From Methylotenera sp. G11 (GTDB lineage Bacteria; Pseudomonadota; Gammaproteobacteria; Burkholderiales; Methylophilaceae), in contig NZ_JUHH01000001.1 of NCBI RefSeq assembly GCF_000799735.1, forward strand, positions 682,001-746,000: a stretch of DNA of 64,000 nt. Direction: 5' to 3'. Positions within the stretch are counted from its first letter, which is position 1. Each line of letters starts with the position of its first letter. Below, piece after piece: positions 10,495-18,793 of this stretch. The position numbers and the translations under genes were made by a program. The notes below the pieces were generated by a model. It was not told the DNA's origin, ran no database searches, and was given only the letters and a program-made list of their open reading frames with translations.

Positions 10495-10935
10495 TTAATC
10501 CTCTTCTTGATTTTTTCTAGATTGCGCAGCATAAACCTGCACTGCTTCCAATAATGTTTCTTGCGTAAATGGTTTGGTGAGATATTGGTCAGAACCGACC
10601 ATACGTCCGCGGGCACGGTCAAACAAGCCGTCTTTGCTGGATAGCATAATGACCGGTGTTGTTTTATAGCGTGCATTTCTTTTGATGAGTGAACAGGTTT
10701 GATAACCGTCCAGCCTTGGCATCATGATGTCGACAAAAATCAAATCAGGATGTTCGTTGGATATCTTTGCCAGTGCATCAAAGCCATCCTCAGCGAGGAC
10801 AACCTGACAGCCGGATGACTTAAGGAATATTTCAGCACTACGACGGATCGTATTGCTGTCATCTATGACCATGACCTTGATTGTAGACAATTGATCTGAC
10901 GTCAATTTTTCTTGATTTGGCTTTTCCTGGGTCAC
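10495..10935 (-). CDS. pilG: PilG: CheY-like response regulator of twitching motility
   Basis: A 146-residue protein: a short N-terminal extension followed by a receiver domain (VMVIDDSNTIRRSAE from residue 21). Asp69 in LIFVDIMMPRLDG is the expected phosphorylation site and the TKPF motif contains the conserved Lys. First gene of the pilGHIJL operon. The start codon is GTG with a good AAGGAG ribosome-binding site 8 bases upstream; no better ATG exists in frame nearby. The promoter must lie in the AT-rich 285-base region shared with the divergent FIST gene. Confidence 0.9.
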   Translation of the reverse strand: MTQEKPNQEKLTSDQLSTIKVMVIDDSNTIRRSAEIFLKSSGCQVVLAEDGFDALAKISNEHPDLIFVDIMMPRLDGYQTCSLIKRNARYKTTPVIMLSSKDGLFDRARGRMVGSDQYLTKPFTQETLLEAVQVYAAQSRKNQEED

Positions 10936-11220
10936 CAGTAAGCTCCTTATAATATATGCAACTATTTATAGATATTGGTTATTTGCACTATGTTGTGAAC
11001 CATTTTATATATAGTCTTAGTTAATAAGCAATACTAATTAAAATTTTATTAAAAAAATAATATTTATTCCCCATTCAGCTGTAGGGTCATTTATAATAAA
11101 TATTACATTTATTTACAATTTTGTGTAACATTTATTTACAACTTTAATTGTGCAAGATAAAGTGCATACAAAAATATTATAAAAATTCTGATGTTTTAAG
11201 CAGAAATCCGAGGGGTCAGC
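10936..11220. promoter_or_regulatory. AT-rich divergent intergenic region between pilG and the FIST gene
   Basis: This 285-base region must hold both divergent promoters. It is strongly AT-rich. Two exact 14-base direct repeats, ACATTTATTTACAA, lie at 11105-11118 and 11128-11141, with starts 23 bases apart (about two helix turns), so they may form a regulator binding site. No unambiguous -35/-10 pair could be fixed. GAGGGG lies just before the FIST ATG and serves as its ribosome-binding site. Confidence 0.5.
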
Positions 11221-12369
11221 ATGATAGTAAGACAAGAGTCATTAACGGCAAAAATGACGTTAAAAGATTTACCAGCCACATCGCCACTGCCTACCGCAAA
11301 CCTGGTTCTGGTGTTTGGTTCGGTTAAACGCTTTGGCGAGGCCAAGCTACAAAGTACATTAAAAGAACGTTATCCAACTGCACAAATTATCGGCTGTTCA
11401 ACTTCCGGGGAAATCACTGCATCCGGCGTATTCGACGACAGCCTGCAAATCACGGCCGTTTTGTGGGAAAAAACCGTTCAACGCGTCACACACACCAAAA
11501 TGTCCGGCATGCAGAATTCATTCGAAACGGCAGCAGGACTGGCCAAGCAGTTAAAAGCCGACAGCCTGAAAGCCGTGCTCGTATACTCCGATGGTCTGAA
11601 CGTAAACGGTTCCGAGCTGCTGGAGGGCTTCAAAAGCGTTCTGGGCGAGGTGCCTATCATGGGCGGCATGGCCGGTGATGGTTTCAATTTCAACAAGACA
11701 GTGCAGATATTCAACGACACGGTCGGTGACGGCCTGGTGATTGCGGTTGGCCTGTATGGCAGCCATTTGATTGCCGCCACCGGCGTTGGCAGGGGCTGGA
11801 AACCTTACGGCCCGCCACGCAAAGTAACGAAATCCGAGAAGAACATCGTATTGGAACTCGACGGCAAGCCTGCCCTGCCGCTTTACAACCTTTACATTGG
11901 CGCACACTCGGCAAAAGACTTGCCGGGCAGCGGATTGAAGTTCCCGTTTGCCATCATTGAGGAAGGCAAACGCGATATTGAAAAAATCCGCACGCTATTG
12001 GCAATTGACCCAAAATCCAACAGCCTGACCTTTGCCGGTAACGTAGATGAAGGTGAAACCGTGCGCTTCTGCCAATCCACGCATGACAGGCTGGTAGAAG
12101 GCGCCGGTGATGCCGCGCACCTTGTTAAAGACAATACCAATGTCAACCAGTCCGGCTTGGCTGTGTGCGTAAGCTGTGTTGGCCGTAAAGGCGTGATGGC
12201 TGAACTGGTGGCCGATGAAGTGAAACTGGTACAGCAGATCCTGGGCAACCAGACTGCGATCACCGGTTTCTATTCATACGGTGAATTTGCCCCGCGTCCG
12301 GATACCAGCGACAGTGTGCTGCACAACCAGACCATGACGATTGGCTACCTCAGCGAAAATCTGATTTAA
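11221..12369 (+). CDS. Stand-alone FIST-domain sensory protein
   Basis: A 382-residue soluble protein made of a FIST_N domain (about 25-220; LVLVFGSVKRFGEAKLQSTLKER, GCSTSGEITASGVFDDSLQITA, VPIMGGMAGDGFNF) and a FIST_C domain (about 225-370; AKDLPGSGLKFPFAIIEEGKRDI, NQTAITGFYSYGEFAPR). FIST domains are thought to bind small ligands, possibly amino acids, and are commonly fused to or encoded near chemotaxis and histidine kinase proteins. Here there is no output domain and no membrane segment. It is divergent from the pil chemosensory operon, which suggests but does not prove a role as ligand-sensing partner. An intrinsic terminator follows. Confidence 0.88.
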   Translation: MIVRQESLTAKMTLKDLPATSPLPTANLVLVFGSVKRFGEAKLQSTLKERYPTAQIIGCSTSGEITASGVFDDSLQITAVLWEKTVQRVTHTKMSGMQNSFETAAGLAKQLKADSLKAVLVYSDGLNVNGSELLEGFKSVLGEVPIMGGMAGDGFNFNKTVQIFNDTVGDGLVIAVGLYGSHLIAATGVGRGWKPYGPPRKVTKSEKNIVLELDGKPALPLYNLYIGAHSAKDLPGSGLKFPFAIIEEGKRDIEKIRTLLAIDPKSNSLTFAGNVDEGETVRFCQSTHDRLVEGAGDAAHLVKDNTNVNQSGLAVCVSCVGRKGVMAELVADEVKLVQQILGNQTAITGFYSYGEFAPRPDTSDSVLHNQTMTIGYLSENLI

Positions 12370-12422
12370 AACACAAAAGACCCCACTAAAACAAAGGGTT
12401 ATATTTAGCATGAATCCTCATA

Positions 12423-12452
12423 CGCTCAGTGCAAACTGGGCGTTTTTGTTTT
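12423..12452 (+). terminator. Intrinsic terminator after the FIST gene
   Basis: The stem CGCTCAG / CTGGGCG (one G-T pair) has a six-base loop and is followed by TTTTTGTTTT. It lies 54 bases after the FIST stop codon. Confidence 0.75.
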
Positions 12453-12516
12453 ATGATGTGCGTATCCGCGGCTTCAGGGCCGATATTACAACACTCAACA
12501 ACAAAGGATCACGCAT

Positions 12517-13020
12517 ATGACAAACACAGTTACCCTCAAAGGCGGACCAGTCGACATCGGTGGAAATTTCCCACAAAAAGGCCAGACCGCACCTGACTTC
12601 AATTTAGCTGACAAAACACGTACCGACGTAACACTGGCCAACTTTGCCGGCAAACGCAAAGTGTTGAATATTTTCCCTAGCATCGACACCCCGACCTGCG
12701 CGACTTCAGTGCGCACTTTCAACCAGCAGGCAGCCAGCCTGAACAACACGGTCGTACTGTGCATTTCTGCTGACCTGCCTTTTGCACAAAACCGCTTCTG
12801 CGCAGCGGAAGGTATTGAAAATGTAGAGACGCTTTCAACATTCCGCAATACAGCGGCATTTGCCGAAAGCTATGGCGTGGCGATCAAATCAAGCAGCCTG
12901 GCAGGCCTGACCACCCGTGCGGTCGTCGTACTGGATGAAAACAACAAGGTTCTGCACAGTGAACTGGTTGCAGAAATCACGGAAGAACCAAACTACAATG
13001 CGGCTTTAGCTGTTTTGTAA
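12517..13020 (+). CDS. tpx: Thiol peroxidase (Tpx), atypical 2-Cys peroxiredoxin
   Basis: A 167-residue thioredoxin-fold enzyme that reduces hydrogen peroxide and alkyl hydroperoxides with thioredoxin as electron donor. The peroxidatic Cys61 sits in [16 protein letters not shown] and the resolving Cys95 in [11 protein letters not shown], the same positions as in E. coli Tpx. ACAAAGGATC upstream provides an AAGGA ribosome-binding site about 9 bases before the ATG. It appears monocistronic, flanked by terminators on both sides. Confidence 0.95.
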   Translation: MTNTVTLKGGPVDIGGNFPQKGQTAPDFNLADKTRTDVTLANFAGKRKVLNIFPSIDTPTCATSVRTFNQQAASLNNTVVLCISADLPFAQNRFCAAEGIENVETLSTFRNTAAFAESYGVAIKSSSLAGLTTRAVVVLDENNKVLHSELVAEITEEPNYNAALAVL

Positions 13021-13060
13021 TCAACCAGGCACAGTAATAAACGCCTGACAATATAGACTT

Positions 13061-13107
13061 CCGGCAATAAAAAAGACCAGCATGCAGCTGGTCTTTTTTA
13101 TTGCCGG
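13061..13107. terminator. Strong bidirectional terminator between tpx and the MazG-like gene
   Basis: A perfect 21-bp inverted repeat with a 5-base loop. A core of GACCAGC / GCTGGTC is flanked by A6/T6 tracts and then CCGGCAAT/ATTGCCGG. The T tracts lie on both strands, so it can end both convergent transcripts. Confidence 0.92.
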
Positions 13108-13114
13108 GCTTAAA

Positions 13115-13477
13115 TTAATCTTCGCTGTAAGCCGTGTATTTGGCATTGCTGCCGCGTGCTTTATCCGCCGGGTATTTCTTGGCATTCAGGTCAATTTTCT
13201 GATTCGCAGCCGCAATCAGGTCAATCTTCAGCACTTCGGCAATACGCAGCAGGTACACGAAAGTATCCGCCAGTTCATGGCTCACCGCCTCGCGCTTCTC
13301 AGGGCTCAATTGCTGGCTCTCCTGCGCGGTATCCCACTGGAACTGTTCTACCAGCTCCGCAGCTTCCACGATCATCGCCATTGCCAGGTTTTTAGGGGTG
13401 TGGAACTGCGCCCAATCGCGCTCAGCCACAAAGTGATTAATACGCGCCGTCAGCGCCTGCAGTGAATCATCCATCAT
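13115..13477 (-). CDS. MazG-like nucleotide pyrophosphohydrolase (dCTP pyrophosphatase type)
   Basis: A 120-residue all-alpha NTP pyrophosphohydrolase predicted to hydrolyse non-canonical or excess dNTPs to monophosphate and pyrophosphate. The metal-binding signature is present: EAAELVEQFQW (ExxE), then ELADTFVYLLRIAE (ExxD). The small size and the N-terminal ...FHTPKNLAMAMIVEAAELVE pattern are closest to the RS21-C6/DCTPP1-like group rather than two-domain MazG. Its start overlaps the 3' end of the upstream rRNA methyltransferase gene by 11 bases, so the two are translationally coupled. Confidence 0.86.
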   Translation of the reverse strand: MMDDSLQALTARINHFVAERDWAQFHTPKNLAMAMIVEAAELVEQFQWDTAQESQQLSPEKREAVSHELADTFVYLLRIAEVLKIDLIAAANQKIDLNAKKYPADKARGSNAKYTAYSED

Positions 13478-14636
13478 TTCTTTCCTTACGATTTGAACCA
13501 GCCACCATTTTAATCTCGAACAGACGGCACTCCAATGGCCCGTTAAACAACGGGGTGCGTTTGCTGGGGGTGAGCCGCATCAGTTTGGGCATGCGTAAAT
13601 CGTTAGTCAGGAAATAAGCATTCCAGCCGGCAAACCTGCGTTTTAATGCTTCCCCCATTTTCGGGTAGAGTATCGCCAGCTCTTCATCTTCACCGATACG
13701 CACCCCATATGGCGGATTGGCCACAAGCACGCCGCTATCGGCCGGCGGCACCACATTGACCATGTCGACATGCGCCACCTGCACTGCCTCCAGCAGGCCT
13801 GCTGCTTCAAGATTCTGCTTGGTTACGCGCACTGCGCGCAGATCCATATCGGAGCCATATATCTTCTGGAACGATACATTTTTAACCTTGCCCAGTGCCT
13901 GGTTCCTGATTTTCTTCCAGGTATCAGACTCAAAAGTCCTGAGCTTCTCAAAACCGAAGCTGCGTTTTAATCCGGGCGCAATATCAAGCGCTACCATGGC
14001 GGCTTCAAGCAGGAACGTCCCGCTGCCGCACATTGGATCAAGAAACGGCTGCCCTGGCTGCCAGCCGGATAATTTCAAAATGCCTGCCGCCAGGTTCTCG
14101 CGCAGCGGCGCTTCAATACTGGCGCCGCGGTTGCCGCGCTGATACAGGGCTGCACCGGAGGTATCCACATAAAATTGATACTCATCTACGGTTAAATAAG
14201 CATGGATGCGCACCGCCGGGGTTTTGGTATCGATGTAAGGCCTGCTGCCTACAGCCTGCCTGAATTTATCGCACACCGCATCCTTGATCTTCAAGGTGGC
14301 AAATTCCAGGCTCTTGAGTGGGCATTTCACGCCTGTCACCTTCACCATGAAGTCATGCTTGACCTCGAACCATTGCGGCCAGTTAAGCTTATAGGCAGCG
14401 TTGAACAGGTCGTCCTCATTCGCATATTTTCCGCGCCCTACCTGCCATAAGATACGCGTAGCAATGCGGGAATGCAGATTAGCGGCATAACACACCGCCC
14501 AATCACCATCAAAGCTTACACCGCCATCGGTGACCTTGATGGATCTGGCGGCAACTTTTTGCAGCTCATCTGCAAGCAACTGCTCCAGGCCGCGCGGGCA
14601 AGTTGCAAAATATCGGTTTGGGGCATGCTGGGCCAT
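13467..14636 (-). CDS. 23S rRNA guanine-N2 methyltransferase, RlmL N-terminal type (THUMP + UPF0020)
   Basis: The N-terminal THUMP RNA-binding region (residues 1-160) is followed by a class I SAM methyltransferase domain with the SAM loop DPMCGSGTFLLEAA near residue 197 and catalytic ANPPYG near 304. At 389 residues it corresponds to the RlmL half of the E. coli RlmKL fusion (m2G2445 in 23S rRNA) or B. subtilis YpsC; the RlmK half is absent here. It lies in a minus-strand run rnb-like > speE-like > this gene > MazG-like, with only 3 bases separating it from the spermidine-synthase-like gene. The target base is inferred from the family. Confidence 0.85.
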   Translation of the reverse strand: MAQHAPNRYFATCPRGLEQLLADELQKVAARSIKVTDGGVSFDGDWAVCYAANLHSRIATRILWQVGRGKYANEDDLFNAAYKLNWPQWFEVKHDFMVKVTGVKCPLKSLEFATLKIKDAVCDKFRQAVGSRPYIDTKTPAVRIHAYLTVDEYQFYVDTSGAALYQRGNRGASIEAPLRENLAAGILKLSGWQPGQPFLDPMCGSGTFLLEAAMVALDIAPGLKRSFGFEKLRTFESDTWKKIRNQALGKVKNVSFQKIYGSDMDLRAVRVTKQNLEAAGLLEAVQVAHVDMVNVVPPADSGVLVANPPYGVRIGEDEELAILYPKMGEALKRRFAGWNAYFLTNDLRMPKLMRLTPSKRTPLFNGPLECRLFEIKMVAGSNRKERNDG

Positions 14637-14639
14637 AAA

Positions 14640-15449
14640 TTAACGATCACTTTTCATAAAAATTCGGTTACTGGTACTGTCGTTGTGTTCCGCCAGCTTT
14701 TCTACAAACTGCAGGAACTCAATCTTGTGTGTTTTTTCCAATTCTTTTGCACGCAGGCGCAAGCTATTGATACGCAGATCTGCCGGCTCACGCTTAAAGC
14801 CGAACACGGCGATATTGCCAGGCCTGCCTGTGGGCAGGATCAGCGCTTTTCCGGAAAAACTTTGCTCGATCCGGTTCAGGTAAACATCAAAGTGTTTATC
14901 GCTGCCCCATAAATTAATCACCAGAATACCATCATACCTGAGGGAATCCGCACATTGATCAAAGAAGTCCTGGCTGCAGAAATCAGGCGGTATGCCATTG
15001 CTGTCAAAAGCATCGATCATCAGCACATCGGCCACTTCTTTATGTTCAGCCAGGTACTGCAGGCCATCCGCTTCAATCACTTGCAGCCGCTCATCATTTT
15101 CCGGCACACAGAACTGATTACGCGCAACCTGGATGATCCTCGGATTGATTTCAATGACCTTGCTTTCGATTTCGGGGCAGTACGCATGCACATATTTTGC
15201 AATGGAGCCGCCGCCCAACCCAATCGTCAGCAGATGCCGGACGCTATGGTGAAACAGCAGGAAACACATCATGCCGCGCGTATAAGCCAGTTCGAGCGCT
15301 AACGGATCCCTGATGCGCATGGCACTCTGTATAGTTGCAGATCCTAGATGCAGGGCGCGCACGCCATCCAGCTCACTCACATCAACGGCTTCATCCGCCG
15401 CTGAAGTCTGCGTCATGCCCCGCAGCAAATGCTTAGCAACCCGGAACAC
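14640..15449 (-). CDS. Spermidine-synthase-like methyltransferase-fold protein
   Basis: A 269-residue protein with the Rossmann fold of polyamine aminopropyltransferases. GLGGGSIAKYVHAYCPEIESKVIEINPRII is the cofactor-binding loop and acidic ribose-contact residues, followed by MIDAFDSNGIPPDFCSQDFF. The N-terminal beta domain of SpeE is short, and the usual active-site DSTDP motif is not seen in standard form. Polyamine synthesis is therefore not certain; many bacteria carry such SpeE-like paralogues of unknown substrate. The start is GTG at 15449, overlapping the upstream exoribonuclease stop by one base (TAGTG). An alternative is Met12 (MTQTSAADEAV). Confidence 0.7.
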   Translation of the reverse strand: MFRVAKHLLRGMTQTSAADEAVDVSELDGVRALHLGSATIQSAMRIRDPLALELAYTRGMMCFLLFHHSVRHLLTIGLGGGSIAKYVHAYCPEIESKVIEINPRIIQVARNQFCVPENDERLQVIEADGLQYLAEHKEVADVLMIDAFDSNGIPPDFCSQDFFDQCADSLRYDGILVINLWGSDKHFDVYLNRIEQSFSGKALILPTGRPGNIAVFGFKREPADLRINSLRLRAKELEKTHKIEFLQFVEKLAEHNDSTSNRIFMKSDR

Positions 15450-17458
15450 TACGCAGCCTCCCCTTCACTCATCGGGTCAGCATCATGCGTTTGATGGATA
15501 CCTGGATCGGCTGCGCTGTCATTGGAAACTTGGGCATCAGTAACGGTAGCATCGGCTTCCGTTACTGTCATATCCATCGCCTCCCCTTCAGCATCATCCA
15601 GCACCAAAGGCTGCACGGGCTCTTCCTCAAGCACGCGCTGGAATTTTGTCCGCAAATCCATCATCAGCGTATCGACATCCTGCACCAGCAGACTCACGCG
15701 CGTACCGGGCTTAAGCTCCGGCATGCCATAAACCTTGGTCATATACGGCAGGTTGTCCAGTCGCACCAGGTTCTCACGCCAGACCGTAGCGTGAATCTCC
15801 TGAATACCTTCCTGAACCAGGTATTGCAGGCACCAGTAGCGCTCCATCCGGATCTGGAACTCGCTATAGGCTTTATAAGTCAGTTCGAAGTTACGCATAT
15901 GCGATGTCAGGGCATCACTTTTCTGCGGATAGGCAGGTGCTGCATTCTGCACCACGCTGATGATCTGGCGCTGGTTAATCAGGTCTACCGCACGGCGCAG
16001 CGGTGAAGTACTCCAGCTATATTGGGCAACGCCCAGGCCTTGATGCGGTTCAGGCCTGGTGGTCATGTAAACCTTGCCGCCCATCTGCGCCCGGTACAGT
16101 CCTGGCACCTCATGCGCCGCAAGCAGCGCACCCCACTGGCTATTGGCCTCAATCATGAGTTCCGCCACCACTTTATCCATAGGCGAACCACGGCGGCGGC
16201 TGACGATACTGATCTTGTCATCATTGACATAAAAATTGTAATCAACCTGCGGCGGCTTGGTCGGGTCATATTTGCCACGGGCTTTTTCCAGTGACTCCGC
16301 AAGGTCGAACAGGAAACGCAGCCGGCCCCAGTAAGGATGGCCACTGTCAGCCTCAAGCGTATTTTCGTTAAAGAATGGCTCCAGTGAGTCATGACGCAGA
16401 TTATCTGCGATTTTAATGCGCTCAACTTTACTGTTGCGCTGCAGTACCGTCATATCAGGCGCAACATCCAGGTATAACGACAATACCGGCTTGATCTCGC
16501 CTGCATCAAGGCTGAACGGCCTGATGGTGGATTCGGGCAGCATCGTGATTTTATGCCCCGGCATATAAACCGTGGATAAACGGTACATCGCCTCCTTATC
16601 CAGCGGGCTGTCGACCGGAATGCCCAGCGCCGGCGCTGAAATATGGATGCCGACCCTGGTAATGCCGTCAGCCAGCAGCTGTACTGACAATGCATCATCA
16701 ATCTCGGTAGTCGTGCTATCGTCAATACTGAATGCTTCAACCTCTGCCAGTGGCAAATCATCGGGCGCAACGGGAATCTCATCCGTGCTGAAATCCGTGC
16801 CTTTGGCGAAATACTCTCGCAGGAACGCTCCAAGGTGATAATCGTGTATGGAAGGGATAGCACCGCAGGCATGCAGCAGCTTGATGTGATTCAGGTGCAG
16901 GGCTCCGGCGGCGGCATCCAGCGTTTTATATTCAAATGCGTTCTTATCCGGCTCGTACATCAGCATATCAAGTTTCTGCATCAGCTCATCAGGCATGCGA
17001 TGCGCCTTGAGCTGCTCGACATAACTCGCCATCTTTTCTGCCAGCAGGCGTTTTTTCTCAAGTCCGGCCAATGCGGCTTTTAATATTTCGGCAGGTGCAG
17101 CCTTGTAGCGTCCCTTGCCCTTACGATTGAAATAGACAGGAGCGCTATGCAGCTTGATCGCAATCGCGGCAGCCTCCGTCGGTGCGGGTTTACGGCCATA
17201 ATACTCGGCAGCGAACTCTTCAAAGCCAAACTCCGGTTCGCTGCAGCATTCCCACAGGAAATCAAGATCCAGTGTCTCGGCTTCAGTATTGGCGGCTTCC
17301 AGAAACCCGGCTACCGGCACTTCAAAACGCATCAGCACATTATTCGCCTTGAGCTTGCTGCGTTTACCGCTTGCAGATTCTATTTGCATAGAACCCTGCG
17401 TTTCGGTCATGATAGAGGCAACTTTAAAATTGCCGTCTTCTTCAAAAAATACATTCAT
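15449..17458 (-). CDS. RNase II-family exoribonuclease (RNB domain)
   Basis: A 669-residue predicted 3'-5' single-strand exoribonuclease. The RNB domain starts around residue 230, with the metal-binding run FSIDDSTTTEIDDALSV near 244, PGHKITMLPE, and the later RRGSPMDKVVAELMIEAN and SPLRRAVDLINQRQI motifs. The N-terminal part (about 1-200) lacks an obvious pair of cold-shock domains and carries a DUF-like helical region instead, as in other betaproteobacterial RNB proteins. The C-terminus (S1-like region, then an acidic tail rich in D, E and T from about residue 620) is low complexity. The promoter region is occupied by the MITE-like element at 17502-17643. Confidence 0.86.
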   Translation of the reverse strand: MNVFFEEDGNFKVASIMTETQGSMQIESASGKRSKLKANNVLMRFEVPVAGFLEAANTEAETLDLDFLWECCSEPEFGFEEFAAEYYGRKPAPTEAAAIAIKLHSAPVYFNRKGKGRYKAAPAEILKAALAGLEKKRLLAEKMASYVEQLKAHRMPDELMQKLDMLMYEPDKNAFEYKTLDAAAGALHLNHIKLLHACGAIPSIHDYHLGAFLREYFAKGTDFSTDEIPVAPDDLPLAEVEAFSIDDSTTTEIDDALSVQLLADGITRVGIHISAPALGIPVDSPLDKEAMYRLSTVYMPGHKITMLPESTIRPFSLDAGEIKPVLSLYLDVAPDMTVLQRNSKVERIKIADNLRHDSLEPFFNENTLEADSGHPYWGRLRFLFDLAESLEKARGKYDPTKPPQVDYNFYVNDDKISIVSRRRGSPMDKVVAELMIEANSQWGALLAAHEVPGLYRAQMGGKVYMTTRPEPHQGLGVAQYSWSTSPLRRAVDLINQRQIISVVQNAAPAYPQKSDALTSHMRNFELTYKAYSEFQIRMERYWCLQYLVQEGIQEIHATVWRENLVRLDNLPYMTKVYGMPELKPGTRVSLLVQDVDTLMMDLRTKFQRVLEEEPVQPLVLDDAEGEAMDMTVTEADATVTDAQVSNDSAADPGIHQTHDADPMSEGEAA

Positions 17459-17501
17459 ACTGTGCCATAAATTAAAATTTGTGACATTTTACCTTGTATT
17501 T

Positions 17502-17643
17502 AGGGCACTTCTATAAATTCAAATTGCTAAATTAGACAAGGCGCGAATAAAAAATCAGGACGCGGTATATATTGATATATAAGGACTAATTTTTTATGAG
17601 CAACGCAGTATCATGACGGAATTTTAATTTATAGAAGTGCCCT
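17502..17643. mobile_element. MITE-like element, 142 bp with 18-bp perfect terminal inverted repeats
   Basis: The left end AGGGCACTTCTATAAATT (17502-17519) is the exact reverse complement of the right end (17626-17643). The match extends imperfectly about 8 more bases inward. The interior is AT-rich with no coding potential. The element fills most of the 221 bases between the divergently transcribed exonuclease and COG0523 GTPase genes, leaving only 43 and 36 bases outside it, so promoters for one or both genes probably lie within or at the edge of the element. A target-site duplication is not clear. No transposase is present; mobilisation would be in trans. Only one copy was seen in this window. 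Confidence 0.65.
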
Positions 17644-17679
17644 TTAGCAGATTCCCTTTGAATAAAACCAAACTACATT

Positions 17680-18711
17680 ATGGATAATCGAATCCCCGTT
17701 ACCCTGCTCACCGGTTTTTTAGGCAGCGGAAAAACAACACTGCTGAATAAACTGCTGCACAACCCCGCCATGCGCGACACTGCCGTCATCATCAACGAAC
17801 TTGGCGATGCCGGCCTGGACCAGATTTTTGCCAACAGCAACCTGGCTCAAAACATTGAAAGTGAACATATCGCAGACAATACCGTGCTGCTCAGCTCCGG
17901 CTGCCTGTGCTGCTCACTTAAAAACGAACTCGCAGACACCATGCGCGACCTGTTTTTCAAACGCGCGCTGCAGGCGATTCCGAAGTTCAAGCGCCTGGTG
18001 ATTGAAACAACAGGCATGGCAGACCCTGGGCCGATACTGGCTAATCTCATGAATGAACCGGTCATCGAATCCGTGTACAGGCTGGATGCGGTTGTGGTCA
18101 CCATAGACAGCGTTTACGGCCTGCAACAGCTCACGGCAAATCAGGAAGCGCTTAAGCAGGCTGCCGTTGCTGACGTATTGCTGCTGACGAAACCCGACCT
18201 GGCCAGCGATACCCAAGTCAATGACCTGGCACTGAAACTGAGTGCCATCAATCCGGGCGCGACCCAGCACAGGGTGGTTCATGGCGATATCGACCCTGCA
18301 TTCATTATTGATGCCGGTTTATTCAACATTGCAACCAAACAGGCAGAACCGCAGCGCTGGCTGCGCGCACCGGTGAAAAACAACCTGCCGAAAGGCACGC
18401 TGCCGCAGAAGACGCATGATGATGAAATCAAAAGTTTCACCGTCACCATGCCCACCGCCCTGAAATGGCGTGAGCTGAAACCAGTGATTTTAAAACTATG
18501 CCAGACACATGGTGAAAAACTACTGAGGTTAAAAGGTATTATCCATGCGGATGACCAGCCGGCGCCACTGGCAATCCATGCGGTACATTTCACGCCCTAT
18601 CCGCCCACGCTGCTTGAAGGCTGGTCAGAAGCTGAACCAGACTCGCGCATTGTGATTATCGGTAAAGGCCTGGATGAACTGGAAATCAGGAAAATATTAA
18701 TGCAGGTTTAA
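17680..18711 (+). CDS. COG0523 (CobW/YjiA/Zn chaperone) G3E-family GTPase
   Basis: A 343-residue P-loop metallochaperone GTPase. Walker A is GFLGSGKT (12-19), the switch region contains NELGDAGLD, the metal-binding motif GCLCC is at 74-78, the Walker B-region sequence is ETTGMADP, and the base-specificity motif appears as TKPD (170-173) in place of NKxD. The C-terminal CobW_C domain runs from about 245 to the end (SFTVTMPTALKWRELKPVI, LLRLKGIIHADD, VHFTPYPP). The family delivers Zn, Co or Ni to client enzymes; which metal applies here is unknown. No Zur site was identified. The adjacent deaminase-like gene is a zinc enzyme, but it may be a coincidental neighbour. Confidence 0.88.
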   Translation: MDNRIPVTLLTGFLGSGKTTLLNKLLHNPAMRDTAVIINELGDAGLDQIFANSNLAQNIESEHIADNTVLLSSGCLCCSLKNELADTMRDLFFKRALQAIPKFKRLVIETTGMADPGPILANLMNEPVIESVYRLDAVVVTIDSVYGLQQLTANQEALKQAAVADVLLLTKPDLASDTQVNDLALKLSAINPGATQHRVVHGDIDPAFIIDAGLFNIATKQAEPQRWLRAPVKNNLPKGTLPQKTHDDEIKSFTVTMPTALKWRELKPVILKLCQTHGEKLLRLKGIIHADDQPAPLAIHAVHFTPYPPTLLEGWSEAEPDSRIVIIGKGLDELEIRKILMQV

Positions 18712-18793
18712 TGCCTGACCATGACAAATTTTCCGGCAGATATGCTGTCATAATTGCAGTGTGCAGGGTCAATGAGCGCAATGGGGAATGGCA

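Noticed and set aside
12495-12848. Minus-strand frame over tpx
   Set aside because: It is a shadow of the clearly conserved thiol peroxidase gene.
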